Origin: Devosia ginsengisoli
GTDB lineage: Bacteria > Pseudomonadota > Alphaproteobacteria > Rhizobiales > Devosiaceae
Reading direction: 5' to 3'
Assembly (NCBI RefSeq): GCF_007859655.1
Contig: NZ_CP042304.1
Span: 1,736,001 to 1,800,000 of the forward strand
DNA length: 64,000 nucleotides
Each line of letters begins with the position of its first letter. The first letter of the stretch is position 1. Shown here piece by piece: positions 54,604 to 64,000 of this stretch. The position numbers were made by a program, and so were the translations under genes. The notes beneath the pieces are model-generated. The model did no database searches. It saw only the letters and a list, made by a program, of their open reading frames with translations, and was not told the DNA's origin.

Positions 54604-55491
54604 TCACGCCTCCAGATCGAGCACCCCTTCGCCCACGATAACGGCGTCGCCGCCGATACCACCATGCACCAGCACGTCATTTTCCTTGCGGAGCTGGATG
54701 GTGATGCGGCAGGGGCGGCCCATTTCGTGGCCCTGGCGCAGGGTGAAGTCCGCCTGCCCGGTCGCCAGATTGGCATGTTCTGCGAGCAGGCCGATCAGCG
54801 CCGCAGCGGCTGAGCCGGTGCCGGGATCCTCGCCGATATCCATACCGAACATGCGGGCGGCCAGATCGTTTTCGGGCTCGTCAGGGGTCAGCGTGAACAC
54901 ATAGGCCGAGTTGTGGTCATGGCTGAAGACGCTATCCCACAGGCCCTGATTGACCTTGATCCTGCGCAGCACCTTGGCGTCGCGTACCGGCACGAGGTGG
55001 AAGGTCACCCCGGCCGAGAACACTGCCGGTTCATACCCATCGCAGCCGATATCTTCCACTTCGATGCCCAAAGCCTGGGCCATACCGAGCCGGTTGGTGA
55101 GCGGGGCGATCCGCGATGGCAGGCGCGGCAGCGCGAAGCGGGCCTCGCCCGAGCGCCTATCGGTCTTTTCGAACAGGGCCGTGATGAGGCCGACCTTTTC
55201 CTCCAGCCGCACGGCGCTGACCTTGTTCTGCAGGCCCAGCACTACGGCGGCGCCCACCGTGGGGTGGCCGGCGAAGGGCAGCTCGGCATGCGGCGTGAAG
55301 ATGCGAATGGCGGCGGTGTTGCGCTCGGCCTTGGGCTTGAGGATGAACACCGTCTCGCTGAGATTGAATTCGCGGGCAATGGCCTGCATCTCGCCATCGA
55401 GCAGCCCATCGGCCTTCAGGACCACGGCAAGCTGATTGCCCGTAAGCCGCTCGCGGGTAAAGACGTCCAGCAGCAGATAGTTGAGCTTCAC
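54604..55491 (-). CDS. PhzF family isomerase/epimerase-like protein
   Basis: This 295-aa protein has the PhzF fold (N-terminal LNYLLLDVFTRERLTGNQLAVV, then FTPHAELPFAGHPTVGA, and GEDPGTGSAAAALIGLL near the C-terminus). Family members are isomerases; the glutamate in the N-terminal ETVF motif is the catalytic residue and is present (NLSETVF). A GTG start at 55491 with gggaagc upstream is used. It follows the UPF0303 gene by 8 nt. Confidence 0.9.
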   Translation of the reverse strand: MKLNYLLLDVFTRERLTGNQLAVVLKADGLLDGEMQAIAREFNLSETVFILKPKAERNTAAIRIFTPHAELPFAGHPTVGAAVVLGLQNKVSAVRLEEKVGLITALFEKTDRRSGEARFALPRLPSRIAPLTNRLGMAQALGIEVEDIGCDGYEPAVFSAGVTFHLVPVRDAKVLRRIKVNQGLWDSVFSHDHNSAYVFTLTPDEPENDLAARMFGMDIGEDPGTGSAAAALIGLLAEHANLATGQADFTLRQGHEMGRPCRITIQLRKENDVLVHGGIGGDAVIVGEGVLDLEA

Positions 55492-55499
55492 CGCTTCCC

Positions 55500-55991
55500 C
55501 TATTCTGCCGGCAAGGCGTAGACGGCCCGGTCGAGCCCCAGATGATCGCACAAAGCGGCAACGGCAACGCCATGGTCGCTGCGTCCGGGCAGCCCGGAAA
55601 TGGTCAGGCAGCCGACAATGCCCGCGCCCTTGACGCGAATGGGGAAGCCACCGCCGGCAATGACATAGTCGGCCGGATCGGCGCCCGATTGCGGGCTGAA
55701 CGGCGCTTCGCCCCGCTCGAGCACCAGCCGGTAGCTGGCGCGCTGGAAACGGCGGACGGAATTGATCTTGCGGCGCACCCATTCGGCATTGTCGGCGCTG
55801 GTGCCCGCCGTGGCGGCAAAGAACATCTGCCGGTCCCATGTGCGGATATCGACCACCAGCGCCAGGCCTTCGGCCAAAGCGCGGTCGCGAATGGCGCTGC
55901 CCAGCTTGAAGGCGACCTTCTCGTCGAATTCGGCGAGCACGAGCTCCTGCTCCTGCTTCTTGACGAGGGCGATATCTTCGGCGGCGGCCAT
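55500..55991 (-). CDS. UPF0303/DUF336 family protein (GlcG/HbpS-like)
   Basis: This 163-aa protein belongs to the UPF0303 branch of the GlcG/HbpS family, sometimes described as haem-degrading, but no catalytic residues are established. The Gly-rich segment VIAGGGFPIRVKGAGIVGC is the family core. It is the first gene of the pair with phzF. Confidence 0.87.
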   Translation of the reverse strand: MAAAEDIALVKKQEQELVLAEFDEKVAFKLGSAIRDRALAEGLALVVDIRTWDRQMFFAATAGTSADNAEWVRRKINSVRRFQRASYRLVLERGEAPFSPQSGADPADYVIAGGGFPIRVKGAGIVGCLTISGLPGRSDHGVAVAALCDHLGLDRAVYALPAE

Positions 55992-56072
55992 GGTCTTGTG
56001 TCCTTGCTACAGGGTTGCCGGGAATAGCGGGTTCGGTTCTAGACCAAGTTCTCCCGGCGAAGAAGCGATGTT

Positions 56073-56798
56073 TCAGGTCGTCAAAATCGCGCCTGCGAAG
56101 TAGGCCTCGGCCACCGCCGCGGCATAGGGCACGGCACCGGCCGCTTCGGCCTCGGCGCGGGAGCGGATAGCAACGATATCGGCCAGTTCGCGATGCTCCT
56201 GCCGGTCGAGATTGGCGCGGATGCGGGCGGCAAGCTGGTCGGCCGGTTCGGCAAAGCGGAAGACCTGGCCAAAGGACAGCCGCGGCCCGTCAAAGACGAC
56301 GACCATGCCGCCCGCCACGGCTTCATCGGTGCGCAGGCCGGTTTCCTCTTCCAGTTCCAGCGCAATGCAGCGCGGCACATCGACCCGGTCATCGGGCAGC
56401 ACGTCGCGCGGCTCCAGCGATCCGCCGGGCGGATAGACCCGGCCGGCATTGGCCGTCTGGCCGCCCATGACGCCATAGAACAGCGCATTGTCGCTGCTGA
56501 CGATCAGTGCCCAGCCGAAAGCGTGGCAGATGCCGATCTCGGGAAAGCCCTGCTGGCGCCACAGCATGAAGGCCGAATAGGCATCCTCGCGCGCCTCGGC
56601 GCGGAGCACGCCATTTTCAACCGATGGCATGCCGCCGCCGGGCGCCGACAGCCCGAGGATGCGGCCGTCCCACAGATGCGGATTGGCCGCGGTCGCGCCG
56701 CGCCAGTAGTCGCCCACGGCCGCGCGCTGGCTTTCGCTCAGCGGCCATGGGCCGGGCACACTGACAATGTCGATCTGGGTGACCGGAACGATGCGCAT
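56073..56798 (-). CDS. NUDIX hydrolase with degenerate motif
   Basis: Nudix enzymes hydrolyse nucleoside diphosphates linked to other groups. The second half of the Nudix box is recognisable (LELEEETGL, with Leu in place of the usual Arg), but the first half is interrupted by an insertion after PPGGSLEP. The ATG at 56798 gives 241 aa. It lies downstream of ilvC, separated from it by a terminator. Activity should not be assumed. Confidence 0.78.
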   Translation of the reverse strand: MRIVPVTQIDIVSVPGPWPLSESQRAAVGDYWRGATAANPHLWDGRILGLSAPGGGMPSVENGVLRAEAREDAYSAFMLWRQQGFPEIGICHAFGWALIVSSDNALFYGVMGGQTANAGRVYPPGGSLEPRDVLPDDRVDVPRCIALELEEETGLRTDEAVAGGMVVVFDGPRLSFGQVFRFAEPADQLAARIRANLDRQEHRELADIVAIRSRAEAEAAGAVPYAAAVAEAYFAGAILTT

Positions 56799-56811
56799 GG
56801 GCTGAAATACA

Positions 56812-56835
56812 ACGGCCGGGGTTTCCCCCGGCCGC
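56812..56835 (-). terminator. Rho-independent terminator after ilvC
   Basis: On the minus strand a 9-bp stem (CGGCCGGGG/CCCCGGCCG, 56813-56834) is followed by TTGTATTT. It lies 13 nt after the ilvC stop. Confidence 0.85.
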
Positions 56836-56847
56836 TGCATGTCTCTG

Positions 56848-58540
<1,693 letters not shown>

Positions 58541-58589
58541 GGCTTGGTCCCCACAAGGGCCGAGTGGTTTCGGCCAATTCTTGTGCAGG

Positions 58590-58605
58590 CGTACCGTACG
58601 GTACG
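58590..58605. promoter_or_regulatory. Perfect 16-bp palindrome, probable TetR operator
   Basis: CGTACCGTACGGTACG reads identically on both strands, and a further ccgtacgg half-repeat overlaps it. It lies 50 bp upstream of the TetR start codon. Perfect palindromes of this size are typical TetR operators. Confidence 0.7.
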
Positions 58606-58664
58606 GTTCGATGCAAGCCCCTATTTGCGGTGGCCTGCCAGATTTCGTCCGTCAGTTGGTCAGC

Positions 58665-58868
58665 TTATGACGCATCCACAAGCGTCAAGACCAGGTAGTC
58701 GGACGCGTCAGGCTTTGGCGCCGGCCGTCTTGGCTTGGGCTTGGCGGCATCTGCAACAGCAATCGCGCCGACCGCCGGTGGCCCGGCATGCGTCCCGATC
58801 ACCTCTGCGGCAAAACTCGGCGTGGCGACGAAGATGGCAAATGCGGCGACAACTAGGGTGCGGATCAT
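58665..58868 (-). CDS. Small secreted hypothetical protein, 67 aa
   Basis: A signal peptide is clear (IRTLVVAAFAIFVATPSFA, cleavage after residue 20). The mature part is about 47 residues with a Pro/Lys/Arg-rich stretch (KPKPRRPAPKP). A very good ribosome-binding site (aggagg) stands before the ATG at 58868. The function is unknown. Confidence 0.75.
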   Translation of the reverse strand: MIRTLVVAAFAIFVATPSFAAEVIGTHAGPPAVGAIAVADAAKPKPRRPAPKPDASDYLVLTLVDAS

Positions 58869-58955
58869 GGTTTCCTCCTGCGTTGACCAGGAAGAGACCA
58901 CATGTGGTCTTACTGCAGTCGGAATGGCCCATTCATCCGCCATTCACCGCGCGGC

Positions 58956-59852
58956 CTAACCCATTGGCGGGGCGAGATGGGTGGCGAAGAAGGCCAGCAT
59001 TGCCTCCCGCATTCTCGGCGTTTCCTGATGGCCGATGCCCGCTTCGCTCACTCGCTCCAGCCGGTCGCGCATAGTGGCATAGGCCGGTTCCAGTTCGGCC
59101 CAGGCACGGGCGACAGCGGCGGGCGGCGTGAGGCTGTCGGCTTCGCCCAGGCACACCAGTTGCGGGCGTGGGGCGATGAGCGCGGCAATGCTGCCGCCAT
59201 CGGCTTCGGTCAGCAGGCCCGGCACGGTGAGATAGATGCCATGGCCGTCATGCGCGCCCAGCTCGATCATGGTGCGGAAATCGGCGAAGCAGCAGAGATG
59301 CGCCACCGCGGCAATACGCTCGTCCATGGCTGCGAGCCAATAGCTCAGTACGCAGCCCATGGAGATGCCGAAAGCGCCGATGCGCGTGGGATCGACATCG
59401 TCGCGGCCGGCCAGATAGGTCAGCGCGGCGGCATGGTCGGACAGCATCTGGCCGAACAGCGACTTGCCATGCCAGAGCAGGGCCTTGGCGGCAAAGCTCT
59501 CGCTGACCGTGGCGCGCTCGCCGAACACGGGCATGTCGATGCACAGGGTCACATAGCCGGCGCGGGCAAAGACCGGGCCGAGCGGATCGAGCAGGTATTC
59601 GCGACCATCGAGCAATTCGCTGGCACCGATGCCATAGCCGCCGCCATGTGAGTGGCCATAGAGGATGGCCGGCAGGCGGCGGGAATTGTCGGTCGGCCTT
59701 GTCAGGATGCCGCGGACGTCCTCGTCGCCCAGTTGCAGGCGCAGATGTTCGATCACATAGCCATCCATGGGCTCCGCGCGGCTGGACAGCAGCGAGACTG
59801 CGGGCTCGGCGAGGCCGATGAGTTCGCGAAAGCGGGTGCGGGTGATCGCCAT
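58956..59852 (-). CDS. Alpha/beta hydrolase (dienelactone-hydrolase-like)
   Basis: This 298-aa alpha/beta-hydrolase has the oxyanion-hole segment LYGHSHGGGYG, the nucleophile elbow GAFGISMGC and a catalytic His in GIGHQET. The N-terminal about 40 residues precede the fold. It follows the DUF2157 gene with only 2 nt between them, so they are co-transcribed. The substrate is unknown. Confidence 0.87.
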   Translation of the reverse strand: MAITRTRFRELIGLAEPAVSLLSSRAEPMDGYVIEHLRLQLGDEDVRGILTRPTDNSRRLPAILYGHSHGGGYGIGASELLDGREYLLDPLGPVFARAGYVTLCIDMPVFGERATVSESFAAKALLWHGKSLFGQMLSDHAAALTYLAGRDDVDPTRIGAFGISMGCVLSYWLAAMDERIAAVAHLCCFADFRTMIELGAHDGHGIYLTVPGLLTEADGGSIAALIAPRPQLVCLGEADSLTPPAAVARAWAELEPAYATMRDRLERVSEAGIGHQETPRMREAMLAFFATHLAPPMG

Positions 59853-59854
59853 GA

Positions 59855-60763
59855 CTACGCCCTGCCCGCTTCGGCGCCTTTGCGGGCGCCAACCCAGCGG
59901 TTGAAGCGGGCCAGCGCCAGGCCGAAGCCGATCAGCAGCAAGCCGCCGCCAAGGATCGACAGCGGCTGCGCGCCCAAAGCCATGAACCATTGGGTGAAGA
60001 AGTGAATGGCGCCGAACACAGCCGTGGAATTGACCACCCAGCGCCGATTGGCGAACACCGCCCAGGTGCCGAAGGCCAGCAGGGCAATGGACCAGGCGAC
60101 CGAAAAATAGACACCGGGCCAACCCAACAGGTCATCACCAAACAGCGAGCCGATGAAGAAGGCGGAGTTGACCAGCAGGATTGCCGTGCGCATGGCGATG
60201 ATGGCCAGCCGCTCATAGGCGGGCGCGAGACGCAGCGACAGCAGGTAGAGCCCCAGCACCAGCGCCGACAAAGCCAGGATGGCGACGGCGAGATAATGGG
60301 TGGGGGTCCACAGATCGACATCGATGGTGATGGTGGCGGCGAAGGCGAGGACGGCCAAGGCCGCCAGCAGGCCGGAGGTCGCCAGCACGGCCGCGACGGC
60401 GGTGGCCAGCGTCAGCGCAATCCGCACCCAGAGCTGCTCGCCGAACAGGCCACCCAACCCGCCGAGCAGAGCCAGCGCCCCGATGACCATGACGATCTGC
60501 GCGAAGACCGCCCAGCGTGTCACGCCGGCAAGGCGCAGCCAGAAACCAGCGGCGAACAGCACCGCGCCCAGCGCCACCGCCGTTTCCAGCGTGGGCACCA
60601 AAACGCCGACGCCGGTTGCCACGGCTGCGGCGCCGAGTGCGAACAGCACATTGCTGCCCAGCTCGCCCGTATCCCTGGCGGCAAAGCCCTTGAGCCGTTC
60701 GGCTTCGGCGGCACTCAGCTTGCCTTCGGCCACCAGGGCGTCGAGGTCGAGCGTGATCTTCAT
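59855..60763 (-). CDS. DUF2157 multispanning membrane protein
   Basis: This 302-aa protein has a short N-terminal soluble helix (DALVAEGKLSAAEAERLKGF), as in DUF2157 proteins, followed by about nine hydrophobic helices. It may be a membrane scaffold or transporter; the function is unknown. It is read first, before the hydrolase. Confidence 0.87.
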   Translation of the reverse strand: MKITLDLDALVAEGKLSAAEAERLKGFAARDTGELGSNVLFALGAAAVATGVGVLVPTLETAVALGAVLFAAGFWLRLAGVTRWAVFAQIVMVIGALALLGGLGGLFGEQLWVRIALTLATAVAAVLATSGLLAALAVLAFAATITIDVDLWTPTHYLAVAILALSALVLGLYLLSLRLAPAYERLAIIAMRTAILLVNSAFFIGSLFGDDLLGWPGVYFSVAWSIALLAFGTWAVFANRRWVVNSTAVFGAIHFFTQWFMALGAQPLSILGGGLLLIGFGLALARFNRWVGARKGAEAGRA

Positions 60764-60925
60764 ACCGGTGTCTCCATCCGCGCCGGACCCTAGCCTGCGA
60801 CGCGGCTACGGGAAAGACCGCTTGCATGCGCCAGCCGCAACCGAGCACTTCTTCCATCGGCACTTGCCGATGGATCGGGAACAGGGCATTTATGCAGCGC
60901 TATTCAGACCAACCACGAGCCGTCC

Positions 60926-62056
60926 ATGTCCAAACTGTTCTCCCCCACCACCCTGCGCGGCCTGACCCTGCGCAACCGCACGGTCGTCGCCCCCATGTGC
61001 CAGTATTCGGCGCAGGACGGCTTCGCCAATGACTGGCACTTCGTCCATCTCGGGCGTTTCGCACTGGGCGGTTTCGGGCTGGTGATGCTGGAGGCGACCG
61101 GTGTGGTTCCAGAGGGTCGCATCAGCTATGGCGACCTCGGCCTGTGGAAGGACGAGCAGATCGCCCCGCTCGAGCGCATCGTCACCTTCCTGCATAGCCA
61201 GGGCGCGGCGGCAGGCATCCAACTGGCCCATGCCGGGCGCAAGGCCTCGACCTCGATTGCCTGGCGCAATGGTTTCGACGAAACCGAGGAAGAAAAGGCG
61301 GCATTGCATTTCGAGAGCTGGACGCCCGTTGCGCCGAGCGCCCTGATCCATGCCGAGGACAAGGGCTTCACCAGGCCCGAAGCGCTGGATGAAGCGGGAA
61401 TCCGCAATATCATCGACGCCTTCGTCGCGGCGACGAAGCGCGCCGACCGGGCGGGCTTCGACACGGTGGAAATCCATGCCGCCCATGGCTATCTGCTCAA
61501 CCAGTTCCTCTCCCCGCTCGCCAACAAGCGCACCGATCGCTATGGCGGCAGCCGCGAAAACCGCATGCGCCTGCTGCTGGAAGTGACCGAGGCCGTGCGC
61601 GCCGTCTGGCCGGAAGACAAGCCGCTGCTGGTGCGCCTGTCGGTCAGCGACTGGCACAATGAAGGCTGGCAGGTGGAAGACAGCGTGGCACTGACCCGCG
61701 AACTCAAGGCGCGTGGCGTGGACGCCATCGACGCCTCGAGCGGCGGCTTCGAAGGCGCAGTCATTCCGGCGGCGGCCGACTACCAGGTGCCCTTTGCCAC
61801 CGCCATCCGCAATGAGGGCGGCCTGCCCTGCATGGCGGTGGGCCTGCTGGGCGACGCCCACCGCGCCGAGGACATCATTGCCAATGGCGAGGCCGACTTC
61901 ATCGCCCTGGCCCGCGGCGCGCTGGACGATCCCAACTGGCCGGTACATGCCCGCCACGAACTGGGGGCCAGCGACTACGACCTGTGGCCCAAGCAGACCA
62001 ATCGCGTGCGCGAACGCGACCGCTCGCTGCGCCAGCGCAGTTTCGCCGCGTCCTGA
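60926..62056 (+). CDS. Old Yellow Enzyme (NADH:flavin oxidoreductase, YqjM-like)
   Basis: OYEs are FMN enzymes that reduce activated double bonds with NAD(P)H. The 376-aa product has the YqjM-type residues: C25 in APMCQYSA near the flavin, HAAHGYLLNQFLSP with the substrate-binding His pair, and a C-terminal FMN-phosphate segment (ADFIALARGALDDPNW). It belongs to the YqjM rather than the classical yeast class. It is divergent from the DUF2157 operon. Confidence 0.94.
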   Translation: MSKLFSPTTLRGLTLRNRTVVAPMCQYSAQDGFANDWHFVHLGRFALGGFGLVMLEATGVVPEGRISYGDLGLWKDEQIAPLERIVTFLHSQGAAAGIQLAHAGRKASTSIAWRNGFDETEEEKAALHFESWTPVAPSALIHAEDKGFTRPEALDEAGIRNIIDAFVAATKRADRAGFDTVEIHAAHGYLLNQFLSPLANKRTDRYGGSRENRMRLLLEVTEAVRAVWPEDKPLLVRLSVSDWHNEGWQVEDSVALTRELKARGVDAIDASSGGFEGAVIPAAADYQVPFATAIRNEGGLPCMAVGLLGDAHRAEDIIANGEADFIALARGALDDPNWPVHARHELGASDYDLWPKQTNRVRERDRSLRQRSFAAS

Positions 62057-62173
62057 TCGCCGGCAATTTCCGCCAAACAACCTTCGCGGCAACGCAAAAT
62101 TGCCGCGATTGGCCGGCCACTCTTGTCCATCGCCAACGCCGTCACCAGATGAGCGTGAACAGGGAGACGTTCT

Positions 62174-62614
62174 ATGGACACCAAGGCCGCAATTCTCGCC
62201 CTCATGAGCGTCTGGGGCGTCGGCACCTGTGCCACCCTGCCTGCAAATGCGCAGGACGTTGACGACGCCACCGAAGACGCGGTTGATGATGTGGGCGACA
62301 GCGAAAATCCGCTGCTCAACAAGGTCTGGGTCCGCACCGATGCCGACCCTGCTTTGCCCGGCCCCATGCAAATTTTTCTCGGCGACGGCACGCTGGTGAC
62401 CGACAGTTGCTGGGAGACCTATCGGCTGAGCAAATGGCAGCAGGTATCCGACACCGCGATCAGCTGGGACGAGGACGGCATGACCATCAACGCCGACATT
62501 GCCAGCGTCAGCGACACCGAACTGGTGCTGAGCCTCAAGCTGGGCAGCGACGTGCAGGAACAGCATTTCGCCGTGGCCGAAGCGCCCTATGTATGCCCGG
62601 ACATGGTGAAGTAA
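62174..62614 (+). CDS. Hypothetical secreted protein, 146 aa
   Basis: A signal peptide ends near residue 26 (TLPANAQ). The mature part is acidic at its start (DVDDATEDAVDDVGDSE) and contains two Cys, one in DSCWETY and one near the C-terminus, which could form a disulfide. A ribosome-binding site (gggaga) is present. No family is recognised. Confidence 0.75.
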   Translation: MDTKAAILALMSVWGVGTCATLPANAQDVDDATEDAVDDVGDSENPLLNKVWVRTDADPALPGPMQIFLGDGTLVTDSCWETYRLSKWQQVSDTAISWDEDGMTINADIASVSDTELVLSLKLGSDVQEQHFAVAEAPYVCPDMVK

Positions 62615-62631
62615 GCGAATATCTCGTTGGT

Positions 62632-62913
62632 TCAGGCGGCGTTTAGAACCCGCAACTCGACATGCAGCCCTGCCGCCCCGACCAGACTGACCAGCATGTC
62701 CAGGCTGAACAGCTCTATCTTGCCGCGCAGCAAGTCGGAGACGCGCGGCTGGGTCACGCCGAGCCGTCGCGCCGCTTCTGCCTGCGTCCATGCCTGCGCC
62801 CGGATATGTCGTTCCAGCGCCATCATCAGCGCCGACCGCAGCTTCATGTTCTCGGCTTCTGCCGGCGTCGCTTCAATGGCGTCCCAGACACTGGAAAAGG
62901 TTTGATCGCTCAT
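62632..62913 (-). CDS. XRE-family antitoxin (HigA-like)
   Basis: This 93-aa protein has a helix-turn-helix of the XRE type (WTQAEAARRLGVTQPRVSDLL). It overlaps the toxin gene upstream by 4 nt, and in such pairs it is the antitoxin and the autorepressor. The gene order toxin then antitoxin is that of higBA. Confidence 0.88.
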   Translation of the reverse strand: MSDQTFSSVWDAIEATPAEAENMKLRSALMMALERHIRAQAWTQAEAARRLGVTQPRVSDLLRGKIELFSLDMLVSLVGAAGLHVELRVLNAA

Positions 62914-63242
62914 CGGATTAAGTCCTTCATCAGATCGGCATAGCGCTTTGCCGCCAGGCCCAAATCTGTCTTGCTGGTCTTCTGTGTCTTCTTCTGAAAG
63001 CGATGCAACACGAAGACCGCTTCGGCGAATCTGGCAACATAGATGACCCGGAATGCCCCGGCAGCATCTCGGATACGGATTTCCTGCACGCCCGGCCCGA
63101 CTGTCGGCATGGGCTTCCAGTCGGTAGGCGCTTCGCCTGCCTGGACCCGGTCAAGCTGATACCCGGCCTCGCGCCGCGCTGCCTGCGGAAAGGCCCGCAG
63201 ATCGCTTAGGGCGCTGCCCCGGAACACCAGCCCCCTGCTCAT
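62910..63242 (-). CDS. RelE/HigB-type toxin (Gp49 family)
   Basis: The 110-aa protein matches the Gp49-type toxin family: VQEIRIRDAAGAFRVIYVAR in the middle and FVLHRFQKKTQKT near the C-terminus. Such toxins cut mRNA on the ribosome. The ATG at 63242 is used; the longer in-frame stretch before it lies in the promoter. It is the first gene of the pair. Confidence 0.88.
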   Translation of the reverse strand: MSRGLVFRGSALSDLRAFPQAARREAGYQLDRVQAGEAPTDWKPMPTVGPGVQEIRIRDAAGAFRVIYVARFAEAVFVLHRFQKKTQKTSKTDLGLAAKRYADLMKDLIR

Positions 63243-63250
63243 GGCCCAAA

Positions 63251-63268
63251 TATACAAGTTTTTGTATA
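63251..63268. promoter_or_regulatory. Inverted repeat in the toxin-antitoxin promoter
   Basis: tatacaa-gttt-ttgtata is a perfect 7-bp inverted repeat, 9 bp before the toxin start codon in a strikingly AT-rich patch. It is the likely operator bound by the XRE antitoxin and may also overlap a -10 element. Confidence 0.6.
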
Positions 63269-63315
63269 ATTCACAAGTGCCATGCAACCGGGGCACATTG
63301 GGTCGCTCCGAAACC

Positions 63316-64000
63316 CTACAATACCACCTGCGTCCCGATCTCCACGACGCGGCCGGTGGGGATGTGGAAATATTCCGTCGCGTCGCTGGCATTGCGGGCC
63401 AGCCGCGTGAACAGCCGGTCCTGCCAGTAGCGCAGCGGGCTGCCCGATTTCGGGCCGGGCTTCAGCGAGCGGCGGGACAGGAAGAACGAGGTCGACATGA
63501 TGTCGAACTTCCAGCCCAGCTTGCGGCCCAGGGCCAAGGCCTTGGGAATATTCGGGCTTTCCATATAGCCGAAGGTGACGACGACACGGCTGAACAGCTC
63601 GTTATAGGCGTCGATGGTGACCTTCTCGTCGTCGGGCACGCGCGGCGAGGCCGAGGTGCGGACGGTGAGGATCACGTTCTGCTCATGCAGCACCTTGTAG
63701 TGCTTGAGGCTGTGCAGCAGTGCCGTGGGGGCGCCCTCGATATCGCTGGTGAGGAACACTGCCGTGCCAGGCACCAGCGTCGGCTTTTTCTTGGCGAGGT
63801 TATCGACCAGGAATTGTAGCGGTACCTCGTCGCGGCGGGTCTTTTCCGACAGGCGCTGCCGGCCGGCCATCCAGCTCCACATGACCAGCGCCACCATGGC
63901 AGCAACCGCCGCCGGCACCCAGCCACCCTGGAACAGCTTGGCGGCATTGGCGGCAAAGAATCCGCCATCGATGAAGGTGAAGATAATGCCGAAGGCGATG
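63316..64000 (-). CDS. kup: Potassium transporter Kup, C-terminal part (5' truncated by window edge)
   Basis: This is the C-terminal part of a KUP/HAK K+:H+ symporter. The minus-strand frame is open to the window edge. It contains the last membrane helices ([19 protein letters not shown], then [15 protein letters not shown]) and the cytoplasmic C-terminal domain ([42 protein letters not shown]). The N-terminal helices lie beyond the window. Confidence 0.93.
   Translation of the reverse strand, partial: IAFGIIFTFIDGGFFAANAAKLFQGGWVPAAVAAMVALVMWSWMAGRQRLSEKTRRDEVPLQFLVDNLAKKKPTLVPGTAVFLTSDIEGAPTALLHSLKHYKVLHEQNVILTVRTSASPRVPDDEKVTIDAYNELFSRVVVTFGYMESPNIPKALALGRKLGWKFDIMSTSFFLSRRSLKPGPKSGSPLRYWQDRLFTRLARNASDATEYFHIPTGRVVEIGTQVVL

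Overview
The window looks like chromosomal DNA from a GC-rich alphaproteobacterium of the order Hyphomicrobiales; a Devosia-like organism is my best guess. The inference rests on the FlbT/FlaF flagellin regulators, which are confined to alphaproteobacteria, on a giant coiled-coil protein resembling the polar-growth ring protein GPR/RgsE of Agrobacterium and Sinorhizobium, on the cysG-DUF2849-cysI-cysH-DUF934 gene order, and on abundant palindromic intergenic repeats. No phage, transposase, CRISPR array or plasmid gene was seen. The taxon call comes from family knowledge, not from a search.

Layout. 1-9.5 kb: a flagellar block with two near-identical flagellins in tandem (the first cut by the window edge), flbT and flaF, and a convergent flgE-flgK-flgL operon. 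9.5-14.1 kb: a P-loop ATPase, metA, and the ycjX/ycjF pair. 14.1-20.2 kb: a leftward sulfur-assimilation operon (cysG, DUF2849, cysI, a cysH-DUF934 fusion) running on into a ferredoxin reductase and a 2Fe-2S ferredoxin; a second, paralogous ferredoxin lies on the other flank. 21-27 kb: a methyltransferase, prfC, an AraC regulator, an epoxide hydrolase, and a nucleotidyltransferase preceded by what looks like a leader-peptide attenuator. 27.2-33 kb: an HPt protein divergent from the 1679-residue GPR-like protein. 33-43 kb: a LysR/oxidoreductase/DHFR-like group, an MFS transporter, a GT4 glycosyltransferase, an LpxH-like phosphoesterase, a GH3 hexosaminidase and acs. 43-49 kb: an envelope group (GNAT, Wzx-like flippase, FemAB-like acyltransferase), a TerC protein, cytochrome c, an atypical secreted orphan protein and tRNA-Lys. 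50-64 kb: aminotransferase, EEP phosphatase, GNAT, leuA, PhzF, UPF0303, NUDIX, ilvC with its TetR neighbour, hydrolase, DUF2157, an Old Yellow Enzyme, a HigB/HigA-type toxin-antitoxin pair and a truncated kup.

How genes work together. FlgE, FlgK and FlgL build the hook and hook-filament junction on which the flagellins polymerise, while FlbT and FlaF tune flagellin mRNA and synthesis. Siroheme from CysG feeds the siroheme reductase, the CysH fusion supplies sulfite, and the adjacent FNR plus ferredoxin could supply electrons; sulfide then joins the product of the MetA reaction in methionine synthesis. leuA and ilvC are branched-chain amino-acid genes 2.6 kb apart.

The observations I consider most worth a second look are the GPR-like protein with a CtrA-like site upstream, the CysH-DUF934 fusion inside an operon that carries its own electron-transfer pair, the putative attenuator in front of a nucleotidyltransferase, and several families of long palindromic intergenic repeats.
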